From Hymenopellis radicata (taxonomy: Eukaryota; Basidiomycota; Agaricomycetes; Agaricales; Physalacriaceae), in assembly GCA_015501595.1 (NCBI GenBank), contig JADNRX010000305.1:1-64000 (forward strand): a DNA stretch of 64,000 nucleotides, given 5' to 3'. Shown here piece by piece: positions 10,236-22,739 of the stretch. Positions within the stretch are counted from its first letter, which is position 1, and each line of letters opens with the position of its first letter. The notes under the pieces are model-generated. The model was not told the DNA's origin. It worked only from the letters and a program-made list of their open reading frames with translations, and searched no databases. The translations under genes and the position numbers were made by a program.

Positions 10236-12382
10236 CTAATGACGCGTACCAGACGACGTCTCTTCCGAGTCGTTCCATGACACGCGCCTCGTTTCGACAA
10301 GCTCTGCAATTCTGGTGTCGGAACTTTGCTTCTCAATCTGAAGGGCATGTCGTTCTTCGAGGTTGGCACGCTCAACGCAGTCAGACGCCGTCCGAGCTTC
10401 CGCTGCTTCCTTCTGCACCTGTAGTTCGGCGTACTGTCTCTCTACATCGGCATTCCGAGCGCGGGCGGAAGCGACCTCGGCTTCAAGTTGCCGTTTCTCG
10501 ATCTCCAGCGATGCGTATCGAGCCTCGAGCGCAGCGCGGTCGGAAGCTGCTCGACTTTCCACTCGCTCTTTGTCTTTCTGCAGTGCGCCGACTTGAATCC
10601 GAAGGCTCAGCTCTTGAACAAGCCTCGAAGCGGCCAGAGCGTCGGCGATGTCTTTGGCCGCCCGCAGTGCTGCGTAGTCTTGTTGGTGCTGGAGGCGGTC
10701 AGAAGCTACTTGAGCGGCAAGTCCCTCTTTCGCCACCTGCAGTGCGCCTTTCTGCTTGTCGATCTCGGCGCGCTCAAAGGCTACTTGGGCGTCAGCAGCT
10801 CTTTTCACCCCGGCACATTCTTCCTGGTGTCGAACACGGTTGGACATGGCTGCCGCCACTGCTTCCTGCAGCTCGGTATTTTGTTTCCGGAGGTTGGCGA
10901 CTTGAACAAGGAGAGACTCTTTCGAGACCACAAAGGCGTTCCCGGATTTGAAGACGGATTGACCGTTTTGTCCCAGGTCGTTTCGGGCGACTGACGAATG
11001 AGACAGTAAGGCATGAGACTGAAAGAACAAAAGCATAGAATAGTAGGACGCACCAGGCGCGTTTTCATGCTGAATGATTTCCTTTGGAGGCCCCGAATTC
11101 TCTGGCTCTGGACCCAACCGTTTTGACGCCCTAAAGATTTCCGAAGATAAATGCAAAATACTCAAGTGAACTACGGGATGACCAACCTGCCAATGCCTGC
11201 TTTTACGCCACGCCCGACGGCGTCGTCAACGCGCGAGTCAGAATTATTTTTCCTCCTTAGTTGAGCGCAATTTTGGCGATAGTTTTTCTGAAGCCGACTG
11301 TACACTTCGTCGACGGCCTCTTGATCTCCCCACCTGTCTGGCCGGATGGACTTCCACTCCAATGGACCAGGCATTCTCATACCACCCGGAAATTGAGCCG
11401 CGATATCGCCGTTGTCGCCAATCAATCGTTCTTTCCATGCGTTCGCGTTATCAACCTCGTTTTCTTTGAGAACGATCTGCCGTCCTAGGCCTGGTTGTTT
11501 CGCTTCGAGCCAGCCAAAGATGCGGCTGAGGAGCGGGAGGCGCTTGGGGTCGTCTTTGAACCGTATTTCAACTGCCGACACGTTTAGAAGCAAGAAACTT
11601 GAATGAAACGAAAATGCCTCTCACTGTAACCGAGCGACATGTCTTCTAGCGGCGCGGCGACATCCAAGGCGGGCGTAAGTACTGGCTGCTGAGTCAATGG
11701 CATGTTGGGAAGCCTGGGAGGCGCGACGTGCGAAAGGAACAGTCGTTGCTGGTTCGGGAAGAACCTGACAAAAGAAGGCGGCAGACACAATTAGTTTTGA
11801 TTGAGCATCGCGCGCGCAGTCAATTGAAGAACCACATCCATCACTCCGAGAAGCTGAACATGAATTTTCTCGTTACGGCTAGTTCACAGGTGAATGTCAG
11901 AACGAGGCAGTCCAATCAAGCCCCGCCCCAGGCGACTTCCTAATCTCGATATAGCCACGGGCGAAGCGATATTCCTTTTTCGCTGTGGTACAGTTAGTGT
12001 ACGTCGGAAGATATGACATAGAACTGACACCCATTTCACTTCCTCCCCCGTCTCCCTGACTTGACCGATTATTGACCTAGATTTGCGCTTGAGCAGTGCG
12101 GGATCGGGAAGCGCGTCGTGTTCCAATAGGCGGAGAAGTGTATGGGCGCAGAAACCGCAGAGCCTTAGATCGCCATCACTAGTTCTAGGCGTGATATGTT
12201 AACGCAGTTCCCACATATTCAGAAGTAAATAACAACCTACTGATGTTCTCGAACTCGATAGCAACGATCATCTGCACACGGTGGTCCAGCAAATCGAAAG
12301 TTGTCAAAAGCCTGATGAACGGCTTAAGCTCCCCGACGTCGCCACCGTCATAACATGAGCGACGACAGTGGTTGTGATATCT
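10236..12382 (-). CDS. Coiled-coil protein of unknown function
   Basis: At least six exons on the minus strand join into one protein; the true start may lie upstream of 12382. The N-terminal part contains YDGGDVGELKPFIRLLTTFD and DHRVQMIVAIEFENI (about 12240-12355), then LRLCGFCAHTLLRLLEHDAL (about 12090-12165). A middle exon (11560-11275) has RFKDDPKRLPLLSRIFGWLE. A 50-bp intron follows GVKAGIG, and ASKRLGPEPENSG splices into a C-terminal region of about 240 residues rich in Ala, Glu, Gln and Arg with strong heptad character (LEARYASLEIEKRQLEAEV, VERQYAELQVQKE), a long coiled coil. No enzymatic motif is visible. It could be a cytoskeletal, septal or trafficking scaffold, but the sequence does not decide this. 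Confidence 0.6.
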
Positions 12383-13306
12383 ACGCGCTTGTGTGGTTTC
12401 TTGGAGGTTTATTAGACGGTGGCGAGTCCCGATAAAGAGAACCTACGCGTGAAATGCGGCATGCACGCCGCGGCAGAATTCCCATAATGATGACTCGGAG
12501 TGGAAGGCGGTGGTAGTCCACCAATCCGTTTCTACATATTCCCCCAGAGCTGAAATATTCATTTAGTGGCTAAACACTGAGCATCCAGACAGAACCTCAT
12601 ACAGCATTGATGATTGCAGCAGGCCGCCAATAGCACAAAACTCTTCACCGACGGCGTAGAACGTTCATTAAATTTGCTGGTCTATCACCGTCTTTCGGTT
12701 TTTTTCTTCACGCTTGGTCGACGAGACGGAGGACGCGATCTGGAGGAAACGCGTTTCTTCTAGCCTTCAATGACTTGCCGTTTCACGGAGACGCCGCCAT
12801 CAGCAGAAATTGGGCGGCTGGATAGGTGTGAGGTTGAGAAAAGTGGGTGCACAAGATTGATTTGGCCTGCAGGCCAACTTACTGCTTGGTCTAATTCTGG
12901 AAAGCATACTTAGTAACAATTTAGGAAGAAGAGAAAAGCGGAATGGGAGCGCACTTTGGTAAAACGCAGCGACAAGACCTGCAATGCCAGCGACGCGTTT
13001 CGACATGGTGGAAGGAAAGCAAGTGTAAGGAGCGTGACGTTGTTACGTTGGAACCTTCCTTTTCTGGACCACCATGGTCTCCCCGACCCATCGCGAGAAA
13101 CCAATGCAATAAGAGAGCTAGAATCTACGGCGAATGCTTGGAAATGAAGAGAAGATGTACGTGCAGCGGCGCGGCTTGGAAGCGAGTCCTTGCTTGTCCT
13201 TCCAAGTTTCAACTTGGTAATCTTTCATCACAGCTCTCTACTAGTACTATCAACCCCCAACCCACCGGGCACATCTCGTACAGTTACTCTTAGGCTCCTG
13301 ATAGCG
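12383..13306. other. Intergenic between divergent genes
   Basis: This stretch separates the coiled-coil gene (-) from the unknown gene at 13307 (+), so it probably contains both promoters and possibly a further 5' exon of the former. Open frames on both strands at 12900-13290 overlap each other and have no protein-like features. Confidence 0.35.
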
Positions 13307-14158
13307 ATGAGTCTGTGCGATTACTGTGAGCTCCCCATTGGACTTACACCGTTGACAGATTCCTCTCCTGGTCTAGATGTTGTTCGATGTGGTGCCGCCG
13401 ATTCTACCTATACTAAATTGAAGACAGCAGTCGATATAGAGTCTTTCTCTTGTGGACTTTGCTTTTATGAGGACCAAAACTTTCCAAAGTAGGACATCGT
13501 TAACTCTGTTTCCCTAAACCTTTTACATCAAGGGGACCTATCACGTCTGACAGTCGCTTGCTGGACTTGGGAGCTGTTCTGGAGACATAATGCTTGTGCC
13601 GTGGACACAACGTACCACTGCTGTTTCGCTGCAACCTTGCCTACATGGCGTCCGATGAATCGTAAGTGCAAGAACACGGCGCCAGCGGTCGGAACGACAT
13701 AATGCAGGAGCTGGTGGCGATGTGGCAAGCGTCAAATATCGCACTGGGAGCTGCATGCTTGTCAAGGCTCATCTATACGAGTCTCGTTTTAAGCTGGACC
13801 GCGGAGGGAATCGCCCCCCGATTGGCGAGGGCCTTTCGAGTTCGGGCAAGGGCGCGCATGTCTCGAAGCTCAGACTACTCGAGATGTAGTCTTCGAGTAG
13901 CCTCTAGTATTCCCGCGGAAAACAGACTCGGGCATCGTTCCCTTTCACTTTGATAACCACGATTATTTCTCTAGGCAAGCGATTAAGCGAGCTTTGAACC
14001 TCGGTTTATTTCATGAGACCAGTGATCATTGGACTGGAATGCCAAAGTCCGCTACTGACACGCAGTGCGATGCTCTGAGGTCAAGTCTCTCGAGAGGAAC
14101 GCTTTCAGTCGAATTTGACATGAATAATTTGATCAGAAAGTTATTCACGCAACCGTAG
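13307..14158 (+). CDS. Unknown spliced fungal protein ending in a SINE
   Basis: The start MSLCDYCELPIGLTPLTD with CxxC, and CGLC near codon 53, suggests a small zinc-binding or disulfide module. Well-supported exons are 13307-13488, 13708-13885 (VASVKYRTGSCMLVKAHLYE, KGAHVSKLRLLEM) and 13975-14158 (QAIKRALNLGLFHETSDHW, SVEFDMNNLIRKL); the 13886-13974 intron joins E-M-Q in frame. The exon between 13533 and about 13660 is less certain. The last codons, ACG CAA CCG TAG, fall on the 5' end of a tRNA-like repeat head (acceptor strand 14149-14155), so the repeat supplies the stop codon. The spacing of the cysteines resembles N-termini of some fungal incompatibility-type proteins, but no HET motif is seen and I do not assign a function. 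Confidence 0.5.
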
Positions 14159-14470
14159 TTCAGCTCGTAGAGCACAAGCAATCAAATCTGATTATGACTT
14201 GGATCCCTGTTCCAGTCAGGCCGGTTGTAATGACGTCCTGCCAAATCTTTTTTGCCTTAATTTTGTTCTATATCGATTCTTGATGAATCAAGATTCAAGA
14301 TTCAACATTCCAATTTCCTCAGTCTCCCTATGACAACTGTAGGGCGGTAAAGCCACAACACATCTGCTGGAAGAGTGTATCGTACGCTTGTTCGACTCAC
14401 GCCACTCGTGTGGAAAGCGTGTCCTGTTCTTTGATCAGCTTTCTTTTGTTGGTGTGCTTTCGGGTCCTGG
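14149..14470 (+). repeat. SINE-like repeat with tRNA-derived head
   Basis: The head (14149-14228) folds as a tRNA-like cloverleaf: acceptor strands GCAACCG/CGGTTGT, a GCTC-type D arm weakened by one change, and a T arm with loop TTCCAGT. The body (14229-14470) shares GGGCGGTAAAG, CATCTGCTG and TTCGACTCACGCCACTCGTG with the minus-strand copy at 23540-23733. Internal sequences resemble pol III A and B boxes. Confidence 0.65.
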
Positions 14471-14941
14471 CGGAGATGCGAGTTGAACCGGAGGAATAGA
14501 CCAGTCGAAAACCTAGTCGGCGTTGCGAGTCGGCCTCATAGAACCTGAGCCCTGTCAGTACGATTCTAATGATAATCTACCTGCTTCTTCCATAACTCCA
14601 ACGTTTGGGGAAAGACGAAGTACTGATGCCTTCCACAACGCCCAAGAGGATTCGGTAATTGATCATGAATTTTACAGCATCCCGATCCGAGTCTCGTAGG
14701 TACACATTTCCAAAGCCCGAATACCTACTACACCTATGGACTACGAACGCAAGCAATGTCGACGACGGTGAGGGGAATGAGCGCTGAGGAGATGCAGTAT
14801 AGTATCTGCTAATTCCGACGTGTCAATGATAAAAGTACTACGTGTCAAGTTCATGAAGGATGTAATAGTAAGTAAAGTACAGTGTATTATCCATTTTAAC
14901 CGCCAAGTAGATACCTCAAGGAAAACAAAAACATCATGAAA
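14471..14941. other. Intergenic, nothing recognised
   Basis: No conserved frame or repeat match was found beyond the SINE end. It probably contains the 3' UTR of the minus-strand membrane protein. Confidence 0.35.
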
Positions 14942-16622
14942 TTAATCCGCACTATACGCCGGGGGCGGCACCTCCGGCGTCTGCTCTTCTTCCTGCGTCC
15001 GCTGCTCTTGTTGCGCCCTCGAAGGCCCAGAAAGCGACTGTCGATTTTGCTCCCTCTGCGCCCGCCCGCCATCCAGATGCACCGCTTTTCCATGCGTTCT
15101 CCAATGCGACGCCCCCGAGTTCGGCTCCTCAACCATCCCCTCGCTCTCACTCGACAACCGCGCCGCCGGGTCCTGGTTCGCCACCACAAACCGTCGCTCC
15201 GGCCTGTGCCCAAAGTACCCTCCTGCCCCTGCTCCACTTCCACTGCTGTTATCAGAGGTCGCAGGGGATGTATGTGAGTGCGAGTGTGGCATGAGCGGCA
15301 TGTTTGATGCTACAGATCCAGGAGGGGAGGCGGAGGGCGAGCCTTGGGGGTAGTATCCGCTATGACTACTACCGATGATGAGCGAATCGCCTAGAGCAAG
15401 TGGAGGGTATAAGAACTTACCGAGAGTCCCTGCGCGCGCCAGCAGCAACAGCGGCGCCTACGGGGAGCATGGTGAGTGGGGACATGGCGCCAGGTTGCAG
15501 CCCGCCGGCGCTCGACATGCCATAGTCCCCTGGGTGCATCATGTTCGGCTGGAATGGATTCCCGCCCATCATATTCGGCTGGAACCCGCTCCCGGGTTGT
15601 ATCATATTCGGTGACACGCCAGGTTGCATCAGATTCGGTGACACGCCAGGTTGCATCATATTCGGTGACGCGCCAGGTTGCATGAGATTCGGCGGACTAC
15701 CATGGGCGGACTGCATCATATTCGGCGAGCCCCCGTGTTGCATCATATTCGGCTGTCCTCCTGGTTGCATAACATTCTGTCCTCCGTGCATCATGTTCGG
15801 ATTGCCTGAGGGTGACATGACGTTTTCGTTTCCGGTCATGAAGGGCTTCACCTCGCCGGCATTGTGTGCGTTCCCTGTGTGTGCGATGACATTGGCGTCG
15901 TCGTCATTGAAGATGTCGTCCCACCGCGATTGGCGTTTCTTGCTAAAGAGACAAGAAAGTTAGTAAACGGAATGTCAGGTGAGGGGAGAATCGTACTAGA
16001 GATAATACAATAACGCAGCTAGTGCAAGAAGCGCGAGAATACCGCCCACAGTTGCTCCGATGATAGCACCAAGATTGCTACTCGATGGTGATGGGGAGGG
16101 ACTGACTACTGCACTCGTCGTTACGGCTGCCGGCGTGCTCGTAACTGTCGTGTACTGCACAGTAACTTGGCCATTAGACATCGTTACTGACTGGCTCTGT
16201 GTCAATGTCGTAGGAGGCGGGGTGGTGGTAGTCACAACAACGGTCGTCTGGCTTTGCGAGTCCTGGGAAGGGGGCAAGGCCGAACACACAGTCCCATATT
16301 GCGTGAAATATTGGGTGACTCGTCCCGTAGAGACTGTGTATTCAACGGGAACAGTTTCCACGACGGTGGCTAGATATTAAGAATTAGAATAATGTAGCGC
16401 AGGACGAAGAGATGACTCACTATATAGCGTTGTGGCCGACGTCGATGTAGCGTACCCAAGGCAGGTACTGTTCGTGTTGAAGCTCGTACATGTGCCCTGT
16501 ACTTCCGTCGAGCTCGTCAAATACGGGGAACTCGTAACCGACGAGGAGTACGACGTCGAGACTATGTCGCTCGTGATGACACTCGATTGCGTGGCAGTGG
16601 GCGTTTGAGAGCATGTCGACAT
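14942..16622 (-). CDS. Single-pass membrane protein, Ser/Thr-rich ectodomain, PPxY tail
   Basis: Four exons (about 16622-16421, 16369-15997, 15943-15421, 15368-14942). From ATG 16622 (MSTCSQTPTATQSS) the first ~200 residues are Ser/Thr/Val-rich, typical of an O-glycosylated ectodomain. Then comes one membrane segment (GAIIGATVGGILALLALAALL) and a cytoplasmic tail starting KRQSRWDDIF. The tail has about ten degenerate repeats around Pro-Asn-Met-Met (15460-15800, e.g. MMQPG, SPNLMQPG), a His/Ser/Gly-rich part, and a C-terminal Gln/Glu-rich end closing with PPPAY, a PPxY ligand for WW-domain ubiquitin ligases or arrestin adaptors. The architecture resembles fungal Mid2/WSC-like wall sensors, but there is no WSC domain. 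An upstream exon (ATG near 16773) may add a signal peptide. Confidence 0.68.
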
Positions 16623-17330
16623 AATTTGGGCGGTGTGTTAACCTTCTTGTCGAGAGCACAAGTTAAGGCAAGAGTAAAGGAGGCCAGACGCGGACGTCAA
16701 AGGCGAGCCCGCCAGACACCCTATTGAGTATTAAGACAAACGTGAAGGGTTTACCTTCCGTGCCAAGGCGCATGATCGACGTTGTCAACTGTATTGAAAT
16801 TCAACCATGATTGAAAATCCATTTTTAACGTGGATGCACTGGGATGGCATTGCGATAGCATAGAGGCTGTAGGGAGAAAAGTACGCGTCAGTAAAAAGAA
16901 AAAGAGGAGCTTGATTCAGACTAAGGTACGAACATGGGCTAAACAAGTTCGAGTTCAGACAGAAAGACAATGAATCTGCCTGCTTTGAGCCTTGCGGAAA
17001 GGGGAGAATGTTGAAACCAATCATCGGATCTGGACGCGCTTTTCTGAAGGATCGCGAAAGACATTTTTTTAGAGGCAGATACGCGCCGTTTGTCGTGCGG
17101 TAACCGATAAACGATGTTGATAGTGTTGGTCAAGGAGGGAGTCCAAATCAGGATGGCTGTCCTTTCCCTTTTGGGACTCACCCAAACTCTCTTCCTTCCG
17201 TCGCGATCAGGGCAACTTGTCATCGTTCGACGTTCCAAAAGCGTGAATCTAAAACGCCGGTAAAGTTGTCCTTTTGTTAACGCGGATTTATCGAACTTAC
17301 CGTATATCTAGACGTTAACTCATGTCTTAA
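16623..17330. other. Intergenic between divergent genes
   Basis: This separates the membrane protein gene (-) from IML1 (+). The stretch probably holds both promoters and, near 16773, a possible extra 5' exon (MRLGTEG followed by a GTAAAC donor). Open frames at 16939-17238 (-) show no family features. Confidence 0.35.
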
Positions 17331-20300
17331 ATGAGCACCTCTCGTGCCGAATCCCAACAGCCGCCGTATGCACGAAAGCGGTCGGGCACAGCTCAATCCA
17401 TCTTCCGCACCGTTCCCCAGCTCCGGCTAGCTCTCCTCCCCTCTCGGTCGGGGCGACCACTTTCCTCAATCTATGGGTACACGATTCCAAGGACCTGGGC
17501 AATACAGTTTCCTTCAACCATGCATGTTGGCCTGGCGTCGCGGAGGGCGATATGCTCAGCATAACGGGCAACGGGACCAAGGACTTTTTCTTCATTGTTC
17601 AGAAGAATGACCCTCCCAAGCCTCAACTGCAAGTACGTCCGATCGCGCTGTCAAGACTCGATCTTGACTGTTGCAGATTTCCATCCCCCAGTCTGTCGCC
17701 GAGAGGTTCGGGTTCAGGAATAATGCAGAGGTGACGTTGACGAAAGTAAGCCCGCGTTTATCTTGTTTGCAACTTTTTCATGTTCGTCAGGTAGATCAAG
17801 GACAACACTGTGCCGACTATGTTGAGCTCGTATTTCAAGACCAGTACCTCGGGAGGAATGACATGTGGCGATTGGGAGAACACCTCGTTGGGCAGTGCGT
17901 TTACACCGATCAAGAGGTCAACTTTATAGGCAGCATAGCCGCGAAGATACAAAACATCTACATTGGTGGACGAAAGGCGCGTTAAACATATTCGAACATG
18001 AACGTATCTAACATCAAGCCTAGGTTCCAGCGGCTTGCATGACCTCGAGAACCAAAGCTATATATCGTTCCCTCTCCGCCAAAGTCACCATCTTCATCCA
18101 AGTCTGTCGCGAATTATGGGAATTCGCAGGCGACGGTGAACGTTATAACGAAAAGATTGTACACTCCTTCCTCCCCGCCCTGTTCGCCAAATGGAAGGAG
18201 GCCGGCACCAACCACACCGTCACCATCATGCTCATATCCCGCGTTTACTACGACGAATCCGAAATCGACTACGCCGCTGGCCCTCTACAACGCGACGAAC
18301 GCGGCCAGTGGTACAAAGACTTTTACAAAGTCATCACCGACCTCGAGGTGATCTACGAATGGAAACCCACGCTCGTCAGCCTCAAAAACTCGTTCTGGGA
18401 TTTCCAGCGCGATATCCTTCTCACACACCACTACCACCTCCACGGCTCCACCGAGCAAGTCCGCCTCGTCGGCCGCCTATCATACGCACACGACGGTCCC
18501 ATATTAGAAGCGCTCAACCTCGGCTTGAACCCGACTGAGACGCACTACATCGACCGCTCCCTCCAGCTCACAGGTAGCGTCACGATGCTCATCACACCAG
18601 GCACTGGGTACTTCCGTGTCAACAAGCAGCTGTTGAGGTTGACGACTACGCGGATGCTGGACCAGGGATTTGGCCTGGATCTGATTTGTCTGGAGCAGCC
18701 GCCGTTACATCAGAGTCCAATCTTTAGTTTCCAGGGTTTACCCCCGGACGAGAAGGTGAATGACGCTGGGTCGCGCGATATGGATCCGCTCTGGGGCGGG
18801 GAGAGAAGGAAGAGGGACGGAGAGAAGGAGTCGGACGATGAGCGGGAGAAGGTCATATTTTGGTGGGAGCCATTTTGGATATCGGTATCGTTTTGGGATA
18901 AACAGATGGTGGGAAGTTTGGTTGTTGCCGTCTTCGGTTTACTAACTCTGTGTTTTGAAATCAGGATCTTCCTTTCCGCGAGGATAGGTACGTTCTCATT
19001 TCTCAATGGCTGAACTGCACATATTAATCAACGCACTAGATTCGTTGCGCGCGCAAAGATGCACGAGATACAGATGCTTGGTCTGCTGGAACATGATGTC
19101 TTATCCAGCATTGAGGTTCCCTATCTCAAAGATGATGAAGATCAGCATTCGCCTGGGCCATCCCCAACTGCTGCACAACAGTTCGACAACGATATTTTTG
19201 CTGTCGGCACCGAGCCGCAACAGCCTCCCGTCAATCCAAACCGAATGTCTGTGATTTCGATCTCTAGTTCAACTACGGAGGTGATTTCCTCGTCCTACCG
19301 GGTACCTCTCGAGAAAAGAGCATCTCATCGTAACTCGCTTACTACGCCAAAAGTTCCACCCATCGAGGAAAGTCCTCGAACGTATCTTTCCGAACTTCCA
19401 GTAGAAACCCCCACGCGAACACGCAACTCTTCACCGTCCCAATCATCGATACATTCCCTGCGGTCTAACCTATCTGGTTATTCTTCGAAGAAGAGTATTA
19501 CTCGAGATCGCGAAGGCTTGTCATTAACTTCCAAACTCACACCCTCCTGGCTTTTCAAGCCTTTCCGGAGCGGTCCCAGCGAGCCTCAAACGAGTCCTGT
19601 TTCCGCCTCAGTCCGGTCTGGTGGTGTTATACCAGTAGCATCTAGTTCGCCCACCCCATCGACATCTACGTTGAGCACACCCACACTTGCCACGCCCACC
19701 ATATCCGCCGCTCTACCTTCTATTCCTTTTCCTTCGACATCCCTCAACCTAACGCGCGCTAGCGATGAATTAGCTTCACATACGCCACAGCCAATGGCTA
19801 TTAAAACCCGATCTACGCCTTTACGCTCCAACTTCAGCCGAGCTGTCGACAGCGAAGTGCGTGCCGCATTAGCACGTCCTGGGTCTCCACACGACGATTC
19901 TGTTCTGACAGCGTTCACAAAACGCCGCAGCACTGTCAGCTCGCTCAGTGTCCCTTGGACATCATCCTCTCCAGGCTCCAAGCCCAACCCATCCAAACCC
20001 CAGTCTACCGTTTCGTACGTCCAAGCATCCCTAGCCGCCAGATGGCGACACGTATTCGCATGCCCTGCATACAAGCACGATATCAAGTGGTCATCAATGG
20101 TCACCCCGGGATGTTTGCCCCTCACCGTCGAATACTTCCCCTCCACCGCCGAGCTTGAAGGTTCCTATGACGTGTTCTCGTACGACTTTGTCGTCGATCC
20201 GGACGAGATGCGATCATTTCTCATCAAACCGCCACAAGTCAAAGGGAATGCAGAAGACTTCCGCCGGGCCTGGGCGTTGGTCGTCATGCGGGGTATGGCG

Positions 20301-22366
20301 GCTGTGCGTCTAGCGCAAGGGTTCCAGTTCGTGCTGCAGAAGCCCAAGAAGGGGCAAGACGTCCAAGGGGATGACCAGGATCGGCGGACGACCGCGTTCA
20401 GACGACACCAGTCGTTTATGGGCATCTCGGACGACGACATCCCCAAGCCGTGGGGCGCAGCGGAGGTACTCAAGTCCACTGCGAACCCGGTGTATCTGAG
20501 CATGAGCAACGAGATACACCGCATCTCGTACACGGGCGAAGCCATTCAAGTGAGGCGCTATGTCAGGCGGATGCCATCAACGAAACCGTTCGACTACGAA
20601 TGTCTGATCTGGCCCAAACTCGGAGTGGGTTACACGGAACAGAAGACCCAATTCAGATCCCATGGGCTGGAGAACTACGGATGGAACCGGTAAGGTTCTT
20701 TCGCTACTGCATGTCGGGCAGCGCGGTCTAAACGCACATTCAACAGCCTTGATATGTTAGTCGCGGGGTATGAACACCAATTCAATGAATCCCTTCGTTA
20801 TTGGCGGACCCGATTTGTTATCATCCCTACTCTAGAGCGGCCGACGACGAACACAGGGCCCACGGGCGAGAAGCTAAACGACGAAGAAACGCGTATTCTC
20901 GGGTCGAGAAGCTCGCTGAGCAGTTTACGAAAGTAAGGTGGCAGTCGCCTGATGAGAAGGACAAGGGCGTCGGCGCGCCGCCCGTGCGGTTCTTGCCCAC
21001 TACACTGAGTCCCGCTGCCTCTGTGCGGGATGACGTGCTGATGCACCAGCTGGATCAGATCCACGCTGCGGGGCCGTTGCAGAAGAAGGTGAAGAGCGAG
21101 AGGGAGATCGGCGATATGTCGTTGAGTGCGATTGCCAAGGCTATGAGGGAGGATGACGGCGTTCCGATCAAGAACAACCATTGGCATCGCATGCAGTATC
21201 AGAACTCGTTCACTGGGTTTGACTTTGTCAGCTGGCTGGTGCGGGAGTTCCGGGACGTCTCTTCTCGGTCGCAGGGCGTGGAAGTAGGCGTCCGACTGCA
21301 ACACGAAGGCTTGTTTGAGCATTGTCGGGGTCATCATAGTTTCTTGGACGGGTGAGTGCGGTTAGCGTCTCAGTTTGATTCGTTAGCTAACATTATGGCT
21401 GCCAGACATTATTTTTACCGTCTAATTGGCGAGTATGCTGTACCATCGACACCACGGTTACAGTCTTGGCTCCCGCGATACGATACTTTGACGCTAGGCC
21501 GGTCGAGCTATCTTCCGACGACACCTGCACGTCAGAAATCGTCTCTTGCGAAGCAGCCCATGAAGAGGAGACTAATTCTGAGTGAAACTATGGTCATTGA
21601 TATTGATACCAATAAGGTAAGAATCTGTTTTCATTCAATCTATTCTTTACTGACCAACATGCATCCACCTTTACAGCGCAGCGACCAAGCGGAGGCAGTC
21701 ATCCTACACCACGACATCATCCACAACCCCGCGACCGTGTTCCACTTTGAGCTGCAGTGGATCGGGACCACGGGCCGGTACATCGAGGACCAGCTGCGCC
21801 AGTGGAACAAGACCATCGAGCGCTACGGGCTGAAGCTCGTCGAAGCCTACGTCACGCAGATCAGCGACATACGCGACAGGAACGCGTTCCAGTCGTGCTT
21901 CCCCGTGCGGCTCGCCGTCCCGCCCCCAGCCGTCCCGGACCTCCACCTGCGCGTGCCCGAAGGCACCCACACGGCGCACTATTTCGAATACGCGCTTCTC
22001 CGCCGGTTCGGGTTCATTCTGGACGTGGAAGCGTCGGATCTCTACCCGGACGATGTGGATGTGGTGTATTCGTACCGCCGCTCGCCGTACAAGTACTCGC
22101 AGTTCATTCATCGGTCGGGGGTGGCGTTCATCCAGGTCAAGGGTGGGACGGACGGGTTCTTGTTCTTGACGAATCGGCTGATGGGCTCTGGGCGGACGAG
22201 AGGGAAGGAGGAGAAGCGCCCGGCTGTGGAGGCGGAGAAGTTGAGGGTGGATTTGGACGTGTTCTGTTCGGATCCGGCGATGTTGGAAGAGTTCTATAGG
22301 GCGCAGGTCGAGCAGCTTGGGCCGATGCCAGAAGGGCCTCCTGAACCTCCGCTACTGGAGCTGTGA
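17331..22366 (+). CDS. IML1: IML1/DEPDC5, SEACIT/GATOR1 subunit
   Basis: GATOR1/SEACIT negatively regulates TORC1 at the vacuole as the Rag/Gtr GTPase-activating complex. The start MSTSRAESQQPP joins the next exon through a 65-bp intron (17366-17430), giving FLNLWVHDSKDLG. Recognised parts in order: the N-terminal beta-rich domain to 17985; the longin/SABA core (VTIFIQVCRELWEF, HTVTIMLISRVYY, SFWDFQRDIL, MLITPGTGYF, 18039-18760); the WWEPFWISVSFWDKQM block with splices near 18907 and 18986; a Ser/Pro-rich linker (19230-20020); RWRHVFACPAYKHDIKW; a DEP domain (SFTGFDFVSWLVREF, near 21205-21355, continuing in HYFYRLIGEY); and the C-terminal FHFELQWIGTTGRYIEDQ domain. At about 20900 the frame jumps by one base between LNDEETRILG and VEKLAEQFTKVRW with no intron possible. 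The exon starting near 18030 is also uncertain in its first codons. Confidence 0.93.
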
Positions 22367-22645
22367 GAACGCCACAGGCACACTGCTTTCATTGACTTCT
22401 GCTGCAACTCCTTTCACTTTGTTATCCCAATTTATGCTGTTATTGGAGTAGTAAATTCATCAAGTACCAGCTTTCTCAAACCCTCAATTTCAAAGAGTAC
22501 TACTAAGAAGCCTTTACTTAGCCTGTATAATAGTTTGTAGATACTAAGATGGTCTCTAGAGCTCATATAATGCATTTCAAGAGACTAAGTAGTTACTAGT
22601 CAACTGGGCGTGAACGCTGCAAAAAGTAACGCGATGCATACCTAG
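22367..22645. other. 3' flank of IML1, AT-rich
   Basis: AT-rich stretch with no ORF; probably the 3' UTR and spacer before the SINE cluster. Confidence 0.4.
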
Positions 22646-22725
22646 ACAACCGGCCTGACTTGAACAGGCATCCAAGTCACGATCAGATGTGTGTGCTTGT
22701 GCTCTACGAGCTGAGCTACGGTTGT
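22646..22725 (-). repeat. tRNA-like head of SINE copy 2
   Basis: The minus strand reads ACAACCG TA, D arm GCTC...GAGC, CAAG/CTTG stem, T arm GCCTG-TTCAAGT-CAGGC and CGGTTGT. The anticodon loop region is 19 nt long and has no U at position 33, so it is a tRNA-derived repeat head rather than a working tRNA gene. It lies at the distal end of the body of copy 3. Confidence 0.7.
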
Positions 22726-22739
22726 GTCCAGAGCAATTC

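Noticed and set aside
13307..13500. HET-domain incompatibility gene
   Set aside because: Only the spacing of early cysteines is reminiscent. None of the conserved HET blocks is present.
17380..17440. Frameshift at the IML1 N-terminus
   Set aside because: A 65-bp GT-AG intron (17366-17430) joins MSTSRAESQQPP to the FLNLWVHD exon in frame, so no lesion is needed.
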